Positions 43,101 through 54,087 of a DNA stretch of 64,000 nucleotides are shown here, one piece after another. Source of the stretch: Bubalus kerabau (Eukaryota; Chordata; Mammalia; Artiodactyla; Bovidae); NCBI RefSeq assembly GCF_029407905.1, contig NW_026577902.1, positions 1,736,001 to 1,800,000 of the forward strand, written 5' to 3'. The notes under the pieces were generated by a model. It saw nothing but the letters and a program-made list of their open reading frames with translations, was not told the DNA's origin and did no database searches. The position numbers and the translations under genes were made by a program. The stretch's first letter is position 1, and each line of letters starts with the position of its first letter.

Positions 43101-45263
43101 CGAGAAAAAACACGTGGTTCCAACGTCTTCGCAAGATGAGGCCCTTGCCCACTACTGCGTCTCAAGGGAAGTCCATTGTTCCGCCCTGAAGTGTGAAACG
43201 GTACCTGACACCCTTCGTGAGAACCCCAAAAGTTCCCCGACACCCCGGGTTCCCTCGAATGGAACACCGAGAGTCCCGGCACCGCTTCATCTGAGCCCCT
43301 TCTCCCCTCCTGATCACGACAGGAGAGTCGATTCCCCTGCGTGGTCCGGAAGGGGTTCCCGGCCCTCCCGGCGCACCTCAGGATGAGGCTGGTCTCACGA
43401 GGAAATTCGAGACGAGCCACGTGGGTGGTGCCACATGCCGAACGCCCCCGATTCCCCGGTCCGCTCTTGAGAAGGACCCGAGGCCCGGACCCTTCTTCGA
43501 AGGCAACCCAGTGGGTGAAGGCACAACACGAAGGGGCACTGACACCGCCGTGCATCGTCCGCAAAGACCCGCGGGTTCCACACACAGCTCGACGAGGGGC
43601 CTGAGTCCCCCTGAACAACTCGAGAGGCTAGCGGGGTTTCCTTCCTCAGACAAGACGAGGCCTGACTCTCCTGTCCCAACTCTGCAGGGACCCTGCGGTC
43701 GGAGTCCGAAACGGAGAGGAAGCCTCAGGTTCCTGCCTCCCCTCGAGGTGAGGCCCTCTTCCGTTGCGCCAGACCCAGCGGAGTCCCGAGAGGCCCCGAC
43801 AACTCCACAGGATCCCTCACCTCTCAGAGGCACCCTGGGAAGTTCCCTAAGGTCCCCGGCAGAAGGCGAGCGAAACGAGGGTTTCCTGCCGCCACCCGAG
43901 AAACACCTCGAGAGTCCTTCTTCAACGCGTCTCGAGGCCCTAGTCCCCTCCCGTGACTCGAGAGCCATGACGTGCTCCCCCTCGCCACGCGCATGGAGAC
44001 CTGACTTCCCTGGCGCCGCACGAGAGGCTCCCTGAGATCCTCGTCGTGCCTTGGGAGAAAACCCCCACGGGTGCCGCAGCTCGAGGAAACCCCTGAGACG
44101 CCCCCGTCCTCGCGACCTGAGGGCCTTCTGTTCCTGCATGGCCTGGAGAGCAATCCCGGGTCCTCTCTCCAAACGGAAGAGGAGGCTTGACTCCCTTGAG
44201 TCCGCTCAGGGGGCTCCAAGAGATCCGGGTCGCGATTCAAGGGGAGAGCGGAGTCCTTGGCTTCCCCTCGAGATGAGCCCTGACTCCCCGGGGTAACCTG
44301 GAATGCAACCCCGAGATCCCTGCCTTCCCTGGAGAGGAATATTAGGTCCCGGACACACGCCTAGGTGCGGTCTCTTCGGCCCTGCAGTGACTCGAGCGCA
44401 ACCCCCAGCTTTCCCTCGCAACTCGAGGGGAAGATTGGTCTTCGCAGGGCCAACCCAAGAGGAAGCCTGAGATCCCCGTCGTAACTCAAGAATCCGCCGC
44501 AACTCGAGAAAAACCACGTGGTTCCCACGTCTTTGCAAGATGACGCCCTTGCCCGACACGGCGTATGAAGGGAAGTCCCCTGTTCCGCCCTGAAGGGCGA
44601 AACGGTCCCTGACAGCCTTCATGCGACCCCCAAAAGTTCCTCGACACGCCGGGTTCCCTCGAGGGTAACACCGAGGGTTCTGGCCCCACTTCATCTGAGC
44701 CCCTTCTCCCCTCCTGATGGCGACAGGAGAGTCGATCCCCCTGCGTTGTCTGGAAGGCTCCCCGGCCTTCCCGGCATACCTCAGGATGTAGCCGGCCTCA
44801 CTAGGAAATTTGAGACTAGCCCCGTGGGTGGTCCCACATGACGAAAGACCCCGATTTCCCTGTCCGCTCTTGAAAAGAACCCGAGGCCCGGACACCTCTT
44901 CGAAGGCAACCCAGTGGGTGAAGGCACAACACGAAGGGGCACTGTCACCGTCGTGCATCGTCCGGAAACACCCGCAGGTTCCACACACAGCTGAACAAGG
45001 GGCCTGAGACCCCCTGAACACCTCGACAGGCAAGCGGAGTTCCCTTCCTCAGACAAGACGATTCCTGACTCTCCTGTCCCAACTCTGCAGGGACCCTGCG
45101 GTCGGAGTCCGAAACGGAGAGGAAGCCTGAGGTTCCTGCCTTCCCTGGAGATGAGGCCCTCTTCCATTGCGCCAAACCCAGCGGAGTCCTGAGAGGCCCC
45201 TCCAACTCCACAGCATCCCTCATCTGTCAGAAGCACACTGGGAAGTTCCCTAAGGTCACCGGT
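43101..45263. repeat. Satellite I block, alpha subfamily, ending at segment A
   Basis: Alpha markers and high CpG content, similar to the block at 23,985-28,868. The last monomer is cut after 997 bp (from 44,267) at CCTAAGGTCACCGG, where segment A begins with TAAACTTTTATTGCAC. Confidence 0.75.
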
Positions 45264-45268
45264 AAACT

Positions 45269-45274
45269 TTTATT
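45269..45274 (-). terminator. Minus-strand AATAAA at the A2 / satellite I junction
   Basis: The hexamer of the A unit is kept, but the junction follows only a few bases beyond it. The GT-rich element seen in the other copies is therefore replaced by satellite I sequence. Confidence 0.4.
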
Positions 45275-46240
45275 GCACAAGGTCCACATGAAAAGGCCCA
45301 CGCAGCAGGACAGCCACAGATTCTGTCTGCCATTAAAGGGCAGTAAGGTGCCCTCCCCCCTTCTTTGCTGCCTCGGTGGCCACCAGGGTGCAATTCGCGT
45401 ACCCTTCCCTTTCCCATCCTAGCAGGTGCTCCAGGGCCCGCTGGCCTACAAAGTGCCAGAAGCAGGGCTGGGCCAGCCGGCCAGAATTCAGGGTTCTGTC
45501 CCTTGGACTTCCAGCGGACACTAGGCTGCTTGGGAAAACCGCGCAGACTATGAGGTTTTTCAGCAGAGGGGTGGAGTGGTAAAGGCCTTGACCCCAAAGA
45601 CGAGGCCTTCCTGCGACCGCCAGGTTGGGGAGCTCTGAGACTGTGCCAACACAGGGCGGAATACATGGTTCCCTGCTCCACGCAGTCCCCGTTCCCTTAC
45701 CTGTGTTCCGCACCCCTCCGCTGTGGCCGATGGATGCCGATCCTTGGGGATCCAGGAGTTCACGAAATGGGCATTCCCAGCCGCAATGGCGACCCCCAAC
45801 AGCACATCTGGAAAGCCCTCCCCCACCCCCGCCAGGAGCCGACCCCCGCTGCGAACGGACCCCCACCCCGCCCCGCGCCGCCAGGTTTTGCCCCGGCCCT
45901 GCTGGGCTCCCGGCGGGTTCCCAGCCACATTGGCGACCCCCGGGAGCACAACAGGGACCGACCCCCCACCCACAGCGAGCGGAATCTCGACCTGTGCAGC
46001 CCAGGTTTACCCCACCCTGGCTGCGCTCCCGGCGCGTTTCCAGCCGCAGTGGCCATCTCCGAGAGCACAACTGGGAAGCCCTCCCCTACCCCCGCCAGGA
46101 GCCGACACCCGCCCTGCGCCGCCCGGGGCGCCCCACCCCTGCCGCGCTCCAGAGGCGCTGCCCACCTTCACCAGCGGCTCTCGGTGAGCCCCGTCCCCAC
46201 GCCCGGTTCCAGGAGAGGCTCTCGGACCTCGCTGCTGCCG
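45275..46240. repeat. CpG-rich block of A2 with about three minisatellite units
   Basis: Units begin at 45,774, 45,918 and 46,037, each starting TTCCCAGCC or TTTCCAGCC and carrying CGAC-CCC and AGCACA-C-GG. Spacings are 144 and 119 bp. GC-box-like CCCCGCCC sites recur. This is the longest CpG block in the window and would score as a CpG island. A 245-codon open frame on the minus strand (45,333-46,070) is not conserved in frame in the other copies. Confidence 0.75.
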
Positions 46241-47011
46241 CCAGGTCAAACATGAGGACAATACATACACCCCACAGAGACAATCCAAGCTGTCTATGAT
46301 TTAGGGATAAAACGAGGACTACAGAAAGGCAAGATGACCTGACCTAGGAGGGCCATGATATTCTATAGAACCAGACAAAGTTGGTTACCAAGGAAACTTT
46401 TTTCCTTGGAACCCGGAAAGCTGGTTCTTTGCATATGCAATGACCAACAATTAGCTTGTTACCCAAGCCTGCCTTACTGCCACCCCCATCCCCCCACTCC
46501 CCAGAAGACTGGCTCAAAGAAATATTTTAAATCTCAGGCGGAAACCTGGAAGATGTCTTGTCTGTCTGTTTGGATTAAGGTATGTGTCAGTGTGAGCCCT
46601 GTGTTTTTTGATAATATTGCTCAAGTTCTGTGTTCTGATTTCAATGGTCTCAAGACAAGGCAGCCCTTCCAAATCAAACTGCTGGAAATACAAGAAAACA
46701 TTGACCTAAATGAATGTCAGAGTCCCGTGAACTGGGAACTAGTCAATATTAAATATCTAGTATTTTTGGTTTTGCTCCTCCATTATAGACATGTCTAAGA
46801 GTCAACAACATTAAGCACAACATGTTCATAGTGCCTAGGTTTCTTTTGAGGTAAAAATTGCTCTATTGTTATATCTGTCACAAGCTCTTCAGCAAGAAAC
46901 TACCTGGAAACGACAACAACAAAAGTAAAAAATGTAAATGTGATATGAGCTTTTAGACAAACTCTTTACAATAATTATACTCTAAAATATCTGCCTCTCA
47001 TAGTCTTGATT
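46241..47011. other. AT-rich A-unit stretch in A2
   Basis: Equivalent of 93-863, including the hairpin at 46,383-46,413. The open frame at 46,355-46,798 differs from its A1 counterpart by one residue (Leu to Pro in the middle). No recognised element. Confidence 0.6.
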
Positions 47012-47188
47012 GAAGGCAGAGGAGAAGGGGATGACAGAGGATACGATGGTTGTATGGCATCACTGACTCGATGGACATGAGTTTGAGCAAGCCCCTGGAG
47101 TTGGTGACGGACACGGAAGCCTAGCGTCCTTCAGGCCACGGGGTCCCAAAGAGTCAGACACGACTGAGCAACTGAACTGAACTGAACT
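47012..47188 (+). mobile_element. Bov-tA-type SINE in A2, plus strand
   Basis: Paralogue of 864-1,040 at offset 46,148, with the same ACTGA-type tail. The shared position shows it was copied with the A unit, not inserted again. Confidence 0.88.
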
Positions 47189-47855
47189 AACAAACGTTTC
47201 TCCAGGTGTTTTGGTTACCCGAGTTTCTATCCTTGTGACGACAGTGTATTGAATAGCTAGGTCATTTCCAAATAAATGAAAGTTCTGAAACATTCACGAC
47301 TTGAAAGGACCTCCCTTTTACACAGAAACAAAAGAGATTTTTGACTCTCCATGAATAGTGTCTGGCACCATCCTGACATGTTAAATGTAAGAAAGCAATT
47401 GTTTTGTTTTGTTTTGTTCTGTTCTTGGGGGTAGGGGGAGGGGGGCGGGCTATAGCCAATGCCAATATAAAAGTCAGTTCTTGGTTGCTGAAGGGAAATG
47501 TATGACTTGTTATATCAAGAAAGTATGTGGAATGCAATGGCACTTGAGGAAGGAAAACGAAGTAGTTCTGTCTTACAGGTGGCAGTTTCAGGATGGGAGA
47601 AGCAAAGGAATGGGTACAGAATGGGATAAGGAGGTTGTAGGGAAAGTGGACCCCCAGAAAAGAGTTCTGTGCCTAGCACAAGTTTTCTTGAGATGTCGAA
47701 CTGCCTTTGCTAATGGAGTTTAAGTTTCTTTACCTCTTAAGTGATCTCTTCTAGGTTGACCTAGAACAGAAATCTTTGGTTAGCTTTGGCTAAGTGGAGA
47801 AGTAGTGTTTCACGGTGACATATGTGATCCTTCCTGACTGTTTGCAGCCCTTTTG
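47189..47855. other. A2 stretch between SINEs, with TTTTG and G-rich motif
   Basis: Equivalent of 1,041-1,707. The four-run G motif is at 47,427-47,449 (runs of 5, 5, 6 and 3 G). Nothing else is recognised. Confidence 0.6.
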
Positions 47856-47872
47856 ATATCGATGCCTTGCTT

Positions 47873-48162
47873 CTGCTGCTGCTGCCGCCGCCGCTGCTGC
47901 TAAGTCGTTTCAGTCGTGTCCGACTCTGTGCGACCCCATAGACGGCAGCCCACCAGGCCCCGCAGTCCCTGGGGTTCTCTAGGCAAGAACACTGGAGTGG
48001 GTTGCCATTTCCTCCTCCCATGCATGAAAGTGAAAAGTGAACGTGAAGTCGCTCAGTGGTGTCCGACTCTTAACCACCCCATGGACTGCAGCCTACCAGG
48101 CTCCTCCATCCATGGGATTTTCCATGCAAGAGTACTGGAGTGGGGTGCCATTGCCTTCTCCC
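47873..48162 (-). mobile_element. Bov-tA/BovA2-type SINE dimer in A2, minus strand
   Basis: Paralogue of 1,725-2,014 at offset 46,148, with the same CTG/CCG-rich end and flanking target duplication. Confidence 0.9.
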
Positions 48163-48596
48163 ATATCTATGCACAAGCCTGCCTAAATAATTGACTTCTA
48201 GCTAGCTTTGGGATGCCAATGACCATCCACCCTTACCAGGCAACAGAGAAGAGAAAAACACTTACCACAGGAGGTCCTGGTAAGGAACAAGGAACTAACA
48301 AGCTCCCGCCAACCAGGATTCTGCAGAGGTCAACAAGAGGTCAGTAAGAGATGGAAGACTGCAGTCCAGAGGTCCTAGCAACTTCCATCTTGCAGCAGAG
48401 ACCCAGCATAGTCAAAACGAATTCAATGTTGCAAAAAATAAGTAAACAAATAAAGGACAGAAGTCCTTTGAACACATGACTGAGATTAGGGGTGAGGCAG
48501 TACATGTACGGTGCCCGGAAAATCTTAAAGTATGAGAAAGGAAAGAATTTAAAGACAACTATCAAGCTGTCCAAACTGATAAAAACGAAAGATTAC
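48163..48596. other. A2 stretch, nothing recognised
   Basis: Equivalent of 2,015-2,448. I see no supported feature apart from the right target duplication of the SINE at its start. Confidence 0.5.
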
Positions 48597-48838
48597 ACAG
48601 TTTTTTCTGTATATATTAGCAGATAATAATCTGAAAAGGAATTTAAAAAAATTCCCTTTCAATAATGTCAACATGAATACAACACTTTGCCATGGATGTA
48701 ACGAGGATGACAAGACTGGCACACTGGAAATTATACACCCTGGCTGAAAACTATCCTGAATACATGGACAGATATTCCATAACAATGGAAAGACTTAAGA
48801 TGGCAATACCATGGAATGCATCTTCAATCTGAAATGAA
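48597..48838 (+). mobile_element. Old L1 ORF2 fragment in A2
   Basis: Paralogue of 2,449-2,690 with the same decayed L1 landmarks, including ATTCCCTTTCAATAATGTCA. Confidence 0.72.
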
Positions 48839-49711
48839 GATTTGATATGATTTGATCGCTCAGAGCTTTTGTGTCATCAATTGTTATTAAAGTATAAATG
48901 AGATAGAGAAAGCTGCTGACTTAGACTTGAGGCGGGGTGTACGCCCTGCTGGTCTCTAGCCAGATATTCTACAGGCACTAGCAGTCAGCTAAGGAAGGAA
49001 AGGCACTGTCTCAGGGAATGGCATCAGGCCCCTCCCCCACGACATGCCTTGAGGTCACATTGGCAGCAGGTGAGTCATCCTGGGCCAAAAACTGATTGAC
49101 ATGAATCTTGAAGAAAGGCAGTATTCCAGGCAAATATATCATTTCCTTAACATAGATTAGGAGAACAAGGTACGAGGAAAACATACTGTTTTGTTCAAGT
49201 CGCTTCTGAGCCTATTGGGGGAACCGACCTGAAGCCAGAGTCCAGCAGATATACATAGGATATTTACATCGCTTAAGACAAACATTTCCTCAGGAACAAA
49301 TGCATTGCTTAGCTCAAGGTTTGTCTGCGAAATTCTTACACATCAGTAGATGGCTCCGAGCTGGGTTTCTACACACAAGAACATGAATGCAAAGGACAAG
49401 CCTGCACAGCCCATCTGACCCCTCCCCCACAGCTAGCAGCATTTCCAAGTGACCTCCTAAGGCCTTCCCCAAAATACAGGGGCACCTCTGGGTTTCCTGT
49501 TTCAAGCACTTCGAACACTTTTCTTAAAAAAAAAAAAAAATCCTGCACACTTCTTGATAGAATGCCACAGTGCAAGGAAAACAGGCCTTCAATACTTAAA
49601 CCTCCCTGTGCCAAACACTTGGGGCTTGGTTTTGTTTTGTTTTGTTTTTTAATTACACCACCACATAATTTAAACTTTTTACAATTTCTAATTATTCAGT
49701 ACCAAAACACC
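48839..49711. other. A2 stretch before the next unit, low-complexity only
   Basis: Equivalent of 2,691-3,561. The poly(A) run near 49,527 is 2 to 3 bases longer than in A1, which explains the offset change from 46,148 to 46,150. A TTTTG-type tract follows near 49,630. Confidence 0.6.
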
Positions 49712-49716
49712 AAACT

Positions 49717-49722
49717 TTTATT
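49717..49722 (-). terminator. Minus-strand AATAAA of A3
   Basis: Same arrangement as at 3,567-3,572, with the GT-rich downstream element intact in the end of A2. Confidence 0.42.
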
Positions 49723-50575
49723 GCACAAGGTCCCCATGAAAAGGCCCACGCATCAGGACAGCCACAGATTCTGCCATGAAAGGGCAGCAAGGTGCCCTCC
49801 CCACTTCTTTGCTGCCTGGGCGGCCACCAGGGTTTGAAATCCATGCACCCTACTAACTTTCTAGGGTGCAATTCGCGGACCCTTCCCTTTCTCATCCTAG
49901 CAGGTGCTCCAGGGCCCGCTGGCCTACAAAGTGCCAGAAGCAGGGCTGGGCCAGCCGGCCAGAGTTCAGGGTTCTGTCCCTTGGACTTCCAGGGGACACT
50001 AGGCTGCTTGGGAAAACCGTGCAGACTGAGATTTTTCAGCAAAGGGGTGGAGCGGTAAAGGCCTTGACACCAAGGGCGAGGCCTTTCTGCAACCGCCAGG
50101 TTGGGGAGCTCCGAGAATGTGCCAACAGAGGGCGGAATACGTGGTTCCCTGCTCCAAGCAGTCCCAGTTCTCTGACCTGTGGCCCGCAGCCCTCCGCTGC
50201 ACCCACTAGATGTGGATCCTTGGGGACACATTAGCATAGGAAATGGGCGTTCCTAGCCGCAGTGGCGACCCCGGAGAGCACAACTGGGACCGAACCCCCA
50301 CCCACAGCCATCTAAATCTCGACCCGCGCAGCCCAGGTTTACCCCGCCCCTGCCGCACTCCCAGCGCGTTTCCAGCTGCAGTGGGGACCCCCGAGAGCAC
50401 AACTGTTACCACCCCCCACCTCCTCCCGACCGGAACCCCGACCCGCGCCGCCTGGGATCGCCCCGCCCCTGGCGCGCTCCCGGCGCATTGCCCACTTCCA
50501 CCAGGGGCTCCCGGTGAGCCCTGTCCCCACGCCTGGTTCCAGGAGAGGCTCTCGGACCTCGATACTGCCGCCAGG
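49723..50575. repeat. CpG-rich block of A3 with minisatellite units
   Basis: Degenerate units begin near 50,250 and 50,367 (CTAGCCGCAGTGG, CCAGCTGCAGTGG), with GC-box-like CCCCGCCCCTG sites. The block is shorter than in A2 by roughly one unit, which suggests unit loss or gain. Confidence 0.72.
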
Positions 50576-51347
50576 TCAAACACGAGGACAATACATCCAC
50601 CCCACAGAGACAATCCAAGCTGTCTATGATTTAGGGTTCAAACGAGGACTACAGAAAGGAAAGATGTCCTGACCTAGGAGGGCCATGAGAGTCTATAGAT
50701 CCAAACAAAATTGGGTACCAAGGAAGCTTTTTTCCTTGGAACCCGGAAAGCTGGTTCTTTGCATATGCAATGACCAACAATTAGCTTGTTACCCAAGCCT
50801 GCCTCGCTGCCACCCCCACTCCCCCCCCCCCACTTCCCAGGAAAACGGCTCAAAGAAATATTTTAAATCTCAGGCGGAAAACTGGAAGATGTCTTGTCTG
50901 TCTGTCTGGATTAAGGTATATGTCAGTGTGAGCCTTGTGTTTTTTGATAATATTGCTCAAGTTCTGAGTTCTGATTTCAATGGTCTCAAGACAAGGCAGC
51001 CCTTCCAAATCAAACTGCTGGAAATACAAGAAAACATTGACCTAAATGAATGTCAGAGTCCCGTGAACTGGGAACTAGTCAATATTAAATATCTAGTATT
51101 TTTGGTTTTGCTCCTCCACTATAGACATGTCTAAGAGTCAACAACATTAAGCACAACATGTACATAGTGCCTAGGTTTCTTTTGAGGTAAAAATTGCTCT
51201 ATTGTTATATGTGTCACAAGCTTGTCAGCAAGAAAGTACCTGGAAACAGCAACAACCAATGTAAAATATGTAAATGTGATATGAGCTTTTAGATAAACTC
51301 TTAACAATAATTATACTCTAAAATATCTGCCTCTCATAGTCTTGATT
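50576..51347. other. AT-rich A-unit stretch in A3
   Basis: Equivalent of 93-863. It holds the disturbed hairpin (50,718-50,739) and a C-rich expansion near 50,818-50,833. The open frame 50,685-51,134 is kept but its amino acid changes are frequent. Confidence 0.55.
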
Positions 51348-51524
51348 GAAGGCAGAGGAGAAGGGGATGACAGAGGATAAGATGGTTGGATGGCATCACT
51401 GACTCGATGGACATGAGTTTGAGCAAGCCCCTGGAGTTGGTGATGGACACGGAAGCCTGGCGTCCTGCAGGCCACGGGGTCACAAAGAGTCAGACTCGAC
51501 TGAGCAACTGAACTGAACTGAACT
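51348..51524 (+). mobile_element. Bov-tA-type SINE in A3, plus strand
   Basis: Paralogue of 864-1,040, with several substitutions and the same tail. Confidence 0.87.
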
Positions 51525-52229
51525 TACAATCGTTCCTCCAGGTGTTTTGGTTACCTGAGTTTCTATCCTGGTGCTAAACTAAGTGACGACAGTGTATTGA
51601 ATAGCTAGGTCACTTCCAAATAAATGAAACTTCTGAAACATTCACGACTTGAAAGGACCTCCCTTTTACACAGAAACAAAAGAGATTTTTGACTCTGCAT
51701 GAATAGTGACTGGCACCATCCGAACATATTAAATGTAAGAAAGCAATTTTTTTGTTTTGTTTTGTTTTGTTCTGTTCTTGCAGGAAGCGCGGTGGGCGCT
51801 ATTATCACTGATAGGTATGCTCACCAATCTATCAAATGCCAATATAAGAGTCAGTTCTTGGTTGCTGAAGGGAAATGTATGACTTGTTATTACAAGAATG
51901 TATGGAATGCAATCACACTTTAAGAAGGAAAACGAAGTAGTTCTGTCTTACAGGTGGCATTTTCAGGACGGGAGAAGCAAAGGAATGGGTACAGAATGGG
52001 ATAAGGAGGTTGTAGGGAAAGTAGGCCCCCAGAAAAGAGTTCTGTGCCTAGCACAAGTTTTCTTGAGATGTTGAACTGCCTTTGCTAATGGAGTTTAAGT
52101 TTCTTTACCTCTTAAGTGATCTCTTCTAGGTTGACCTAGAACAGAAATCTTTCGTTAGCTTTGGCTAAGAGGAGAAGTATTGTTTCACGATGACATATGT
52201 GATCCTACCTGACTGTTCTCATCCCCTTT
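51525..52229. other. A3 stretch between SINEs
   Basis: Equivalent of 1,041-1,707. The G-runs of A1/A2 are absent; CAGGAAGCGCGGTGGGCG and following bases occupy the place. A 16 bp insertion, GCTAAACTAAGTGACG-like, is present near 51,570. Confidence 0.55.
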
Positions 52230-52241
52230 GATATCTATGCA

Positions 52242-52514
52242 CTGCTGCTGCTGCTGCTGCAGCTGCTAAGTGGTTCAGTTGAGGCCGACCCTGTGCCATG
52301 CCATAGATGGCAGCCCACCAGGCCCCGCAGTCTCTGGGGTTCTCTAGGCAAGAACACTGGAGTGGGTTGCCATTTCCTCCTCCTATGCATGAAAGTGAAA
52401 AGTGAAAACGAAGTCACTCAGTGGTGTCCGACTCTTAGCCACCCCATGGACTGCAGCCTACCAGGCTCCTCCATCCTTGGGATTTTCCAGGAGTGGGGTG
52501 CCATTGCCTTCTCC
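52242..52514 (-). mobile_element. Bov-tA/BovA2-type SINE dimer in A3, minus strand
   Basis: Paralogue of 1,725-2,014. It lacks about 12 bp (the GCAAGAGTACTG part near 52,488). The left flank ATATCTATGC (52,231-52,240) matches the right-hand duplication of the other copies. Confidence 0.88.
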
Positions 52515-52949
52515 CATATCTGTGCACAAGCCTGCCTAAATAATTGACTTCTAGCCAACTTTGGGATGCCCATGACCACCCACCCTTACCAGGCAACAGA
52601 GAAGAGAAAAACACTTACCACAGGAGGTTCTGATAAGGAACAAGGAACTAACAAGCTCCCACCTGCCAGGATTCTGCAGAGGTCAACAAGAGGTCAGCAA
52701 GAGATGAGAGACTGCAGTCCAGAGGTCCTAGCTACTTCCATCTAGCAACAAACACCCAGCATAGTCAAAACGATTTCAATGTTAAAGAATAAATAAATAA
52801 ATAAATAAATAAAAGGACAGAAGTTCTTTGAACACATGTCTGAATTTAGGGGTGAGGCATTACATATGTGTCCCAGGATAATCTTAAAGTGTCAGAAAGT
52901 AAAGAAATTAAAGACAACTATCAAGCTGTCCAAACTGATAAAAATGAAT
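52515..52949. other. A3 stretch with ATAA tract
   Basis: Equivalent of 2,025-2,448. An (ATAA)-type microsatellite at about 52,787-52,814 replaces the shorter A-rich run of A1/A2. No other feature. Confidence 0.6.
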
Positions 52950-52955
52950 GATTAC

Positions 52956-53198
52956 ACAGTTTTATCTGTATACATTAGCAGATAATAATCTGAAAAGGAA
53001 TTTTAAAAAATTCCCTTTCAATAATATCAACATGAATAAAACACTTTGCCATGGATGTAACGAGGATGACAAGACTGGCACACTGGAAATTATACACCCT
53101 GGCTGAAAACTATCCTGAATACATGGACAGATATTCCATAACGATGGAAAGACTTAAGATGGCAATACCATGGAATGCATCTTCAATCTGAAATGAAG
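52956..53198 (+). mobile_element. Old L1 ORF2 fragment in A3
   Basis: Paralogue of 2,449-2,690 with the same landmarks (ATTCCCTTTCAATAATATCA near 53,010). Boundaries are approximate. Confidence 0.7.
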
Positions 53199-54087
53199 AT
53201 TTGATATGATTTGATCGCTCAGAGCTTTTGTGCCATCAACTGTTATTAAAGTATGAAAGAGATAGAGAAAGCTGCTGACTTAGACTCGAGGCGGGGTGGG
53301 GGGGGGTAGTAAGAGTACCCCCTGCTGGTCTTTAGCCAGATATTCTACAGGCACTAGCAGTCAGCTAAGGAAAGAAAGGAACTGTTTCAGGGAATGGCAC
53401 CAGGCCCCTCCCCCACGACATGCATTGAGATAATATTGGCAGCAGGTGAGTCATCCCGGGCCAAAACTTGATTGACATGAATCTTGAAGAAAGGCAGTAT
53501 TGCAGGCAAATATATCATTTCCTTAACATAGATAAGGAGAACAAGCTAGGAGGAAAACATGCTGTTTTGTTCAAATCGCTTCTGAGCCTTTTGGGGGAAC
53601 CGACCTGAAGCCAGAGTCTAGCGGAAATACATAGGATATTTACATCGCTTAAGACAAACATTTTCTTAGGAAAAAATGCATTGCTTAGCTCAAGGTTTGT
53701 CTGCGAAATTCTTACACATCAGGAGATGGCTCCGAGCTGGGTTTCCACACACAAGAACATCCATGCAAAGGACAAGCCTGCACAGCCCATCTGCCCCCCT
53801 CCCGCACAGCCAGCAGCATTTCCAAGTGACCTCCTAAGGCCTTCCCCAAAATACAGGGGCACCTCTGGGTTTCCTGTTTCCCTCACTTCGAACACTTTTC
53901 TTAAAAAAAAAAAAAATCCTGCACACTTCTTGATAGAATGCCACAGTGCAAGGAATACAGTCCTTCAATATTTAAACCTCCATTTGCAAAACACTTGGAG
54001 CTTGGTTTTGTTTTGTTTTGTTTTTTAATTACACCACCACATAATTTAAAGCTTTTACACGTTCTAATTATTCAGTTCCAAAACACC
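53199..54087. other. A3 stretch before the next unit
   Basis: Equivalent of 2,691-3,561. It has a private G-run near 53,295-53,307, a poly(A) run near 53,903 and a TTTTG tract near 54,007. No gene. Confidence 0.55.

Larger units (their letters stand above)
22591..45263. repeat. Bovine satellite I (1.715-type) array
   Basis: Equivalent points (CTCGAGATGAGGCCTGACTC) fall at 22,655, 24,057, 25,460, 26,861, 28,264, 29,668, 31,085, 32,482, 33,885, 35,284, 36,804, 38,205, 39,609, 40,044, 41,442, 42,863 and 44,267. Most spacings are 1,397-1,404 bp, the reported monomer length of bovine 1.715 satellite. Inside each monomer a 31 bp sub-period is plain: consecutive 31-mers start CTCGAGATGAGG, CTGGAATGCAAC, CTGGAGAGGAAC, CCTAGATGAGGT and CTCGAGCGCAAC. 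Long open frames (up to about 271 codons) on both strands come from the stop-poor 31 bp motif; 31 is not a multiple of three, so no frame is kept. Exceptions to the normal length are listed separately. Confidence 0.9.
45264..49711. repeat. Segment A copy 2 (A2), complete
   Basis: A 4,448 bp unit measured from AAACTTTTATTGCAC to the next occurrence at 49,712. It begins at the satellite I junction with the CpG-rich block and continues with the same order of SINE, SINE and L1 fragment as A1. From 46,149 on it is the closest relative of 1-3,652. Confidence 0.92.
49712..54087. repeat. Segment A copy 3 (A3), complete
   Basis: A 4,376 bp unit in direct tandem with A2. It has the same element order but many substitutions and small indels against A1/A2 in the AT-rich part, so it is an older or less homogenised copy. 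The start at 49,712 is very close to A1 up to about 3,652. Confidence 0.92.

Noticed and set aside
22591..45263. CENP-B box in satellite I or SatX
   Set aside because: I looked for the TTCG-NNNN-A-NN-CGGG core on both strands in the monomers I read closely and saw near misses only (for example around TTCGAAGGCAACC). The check was not exhaustive, so a pattern scan is needed to exclude it.
45333..46070. 245-codon minus-strand open frame in the A2 CpG block
   Set aside because: The homologous frames at 3,888-4,364, 49,692-50,237 and 54,284-54,889 use different phases along the block because of indels. The frames reflect low stop density in GC-rich minisatellite sequence.
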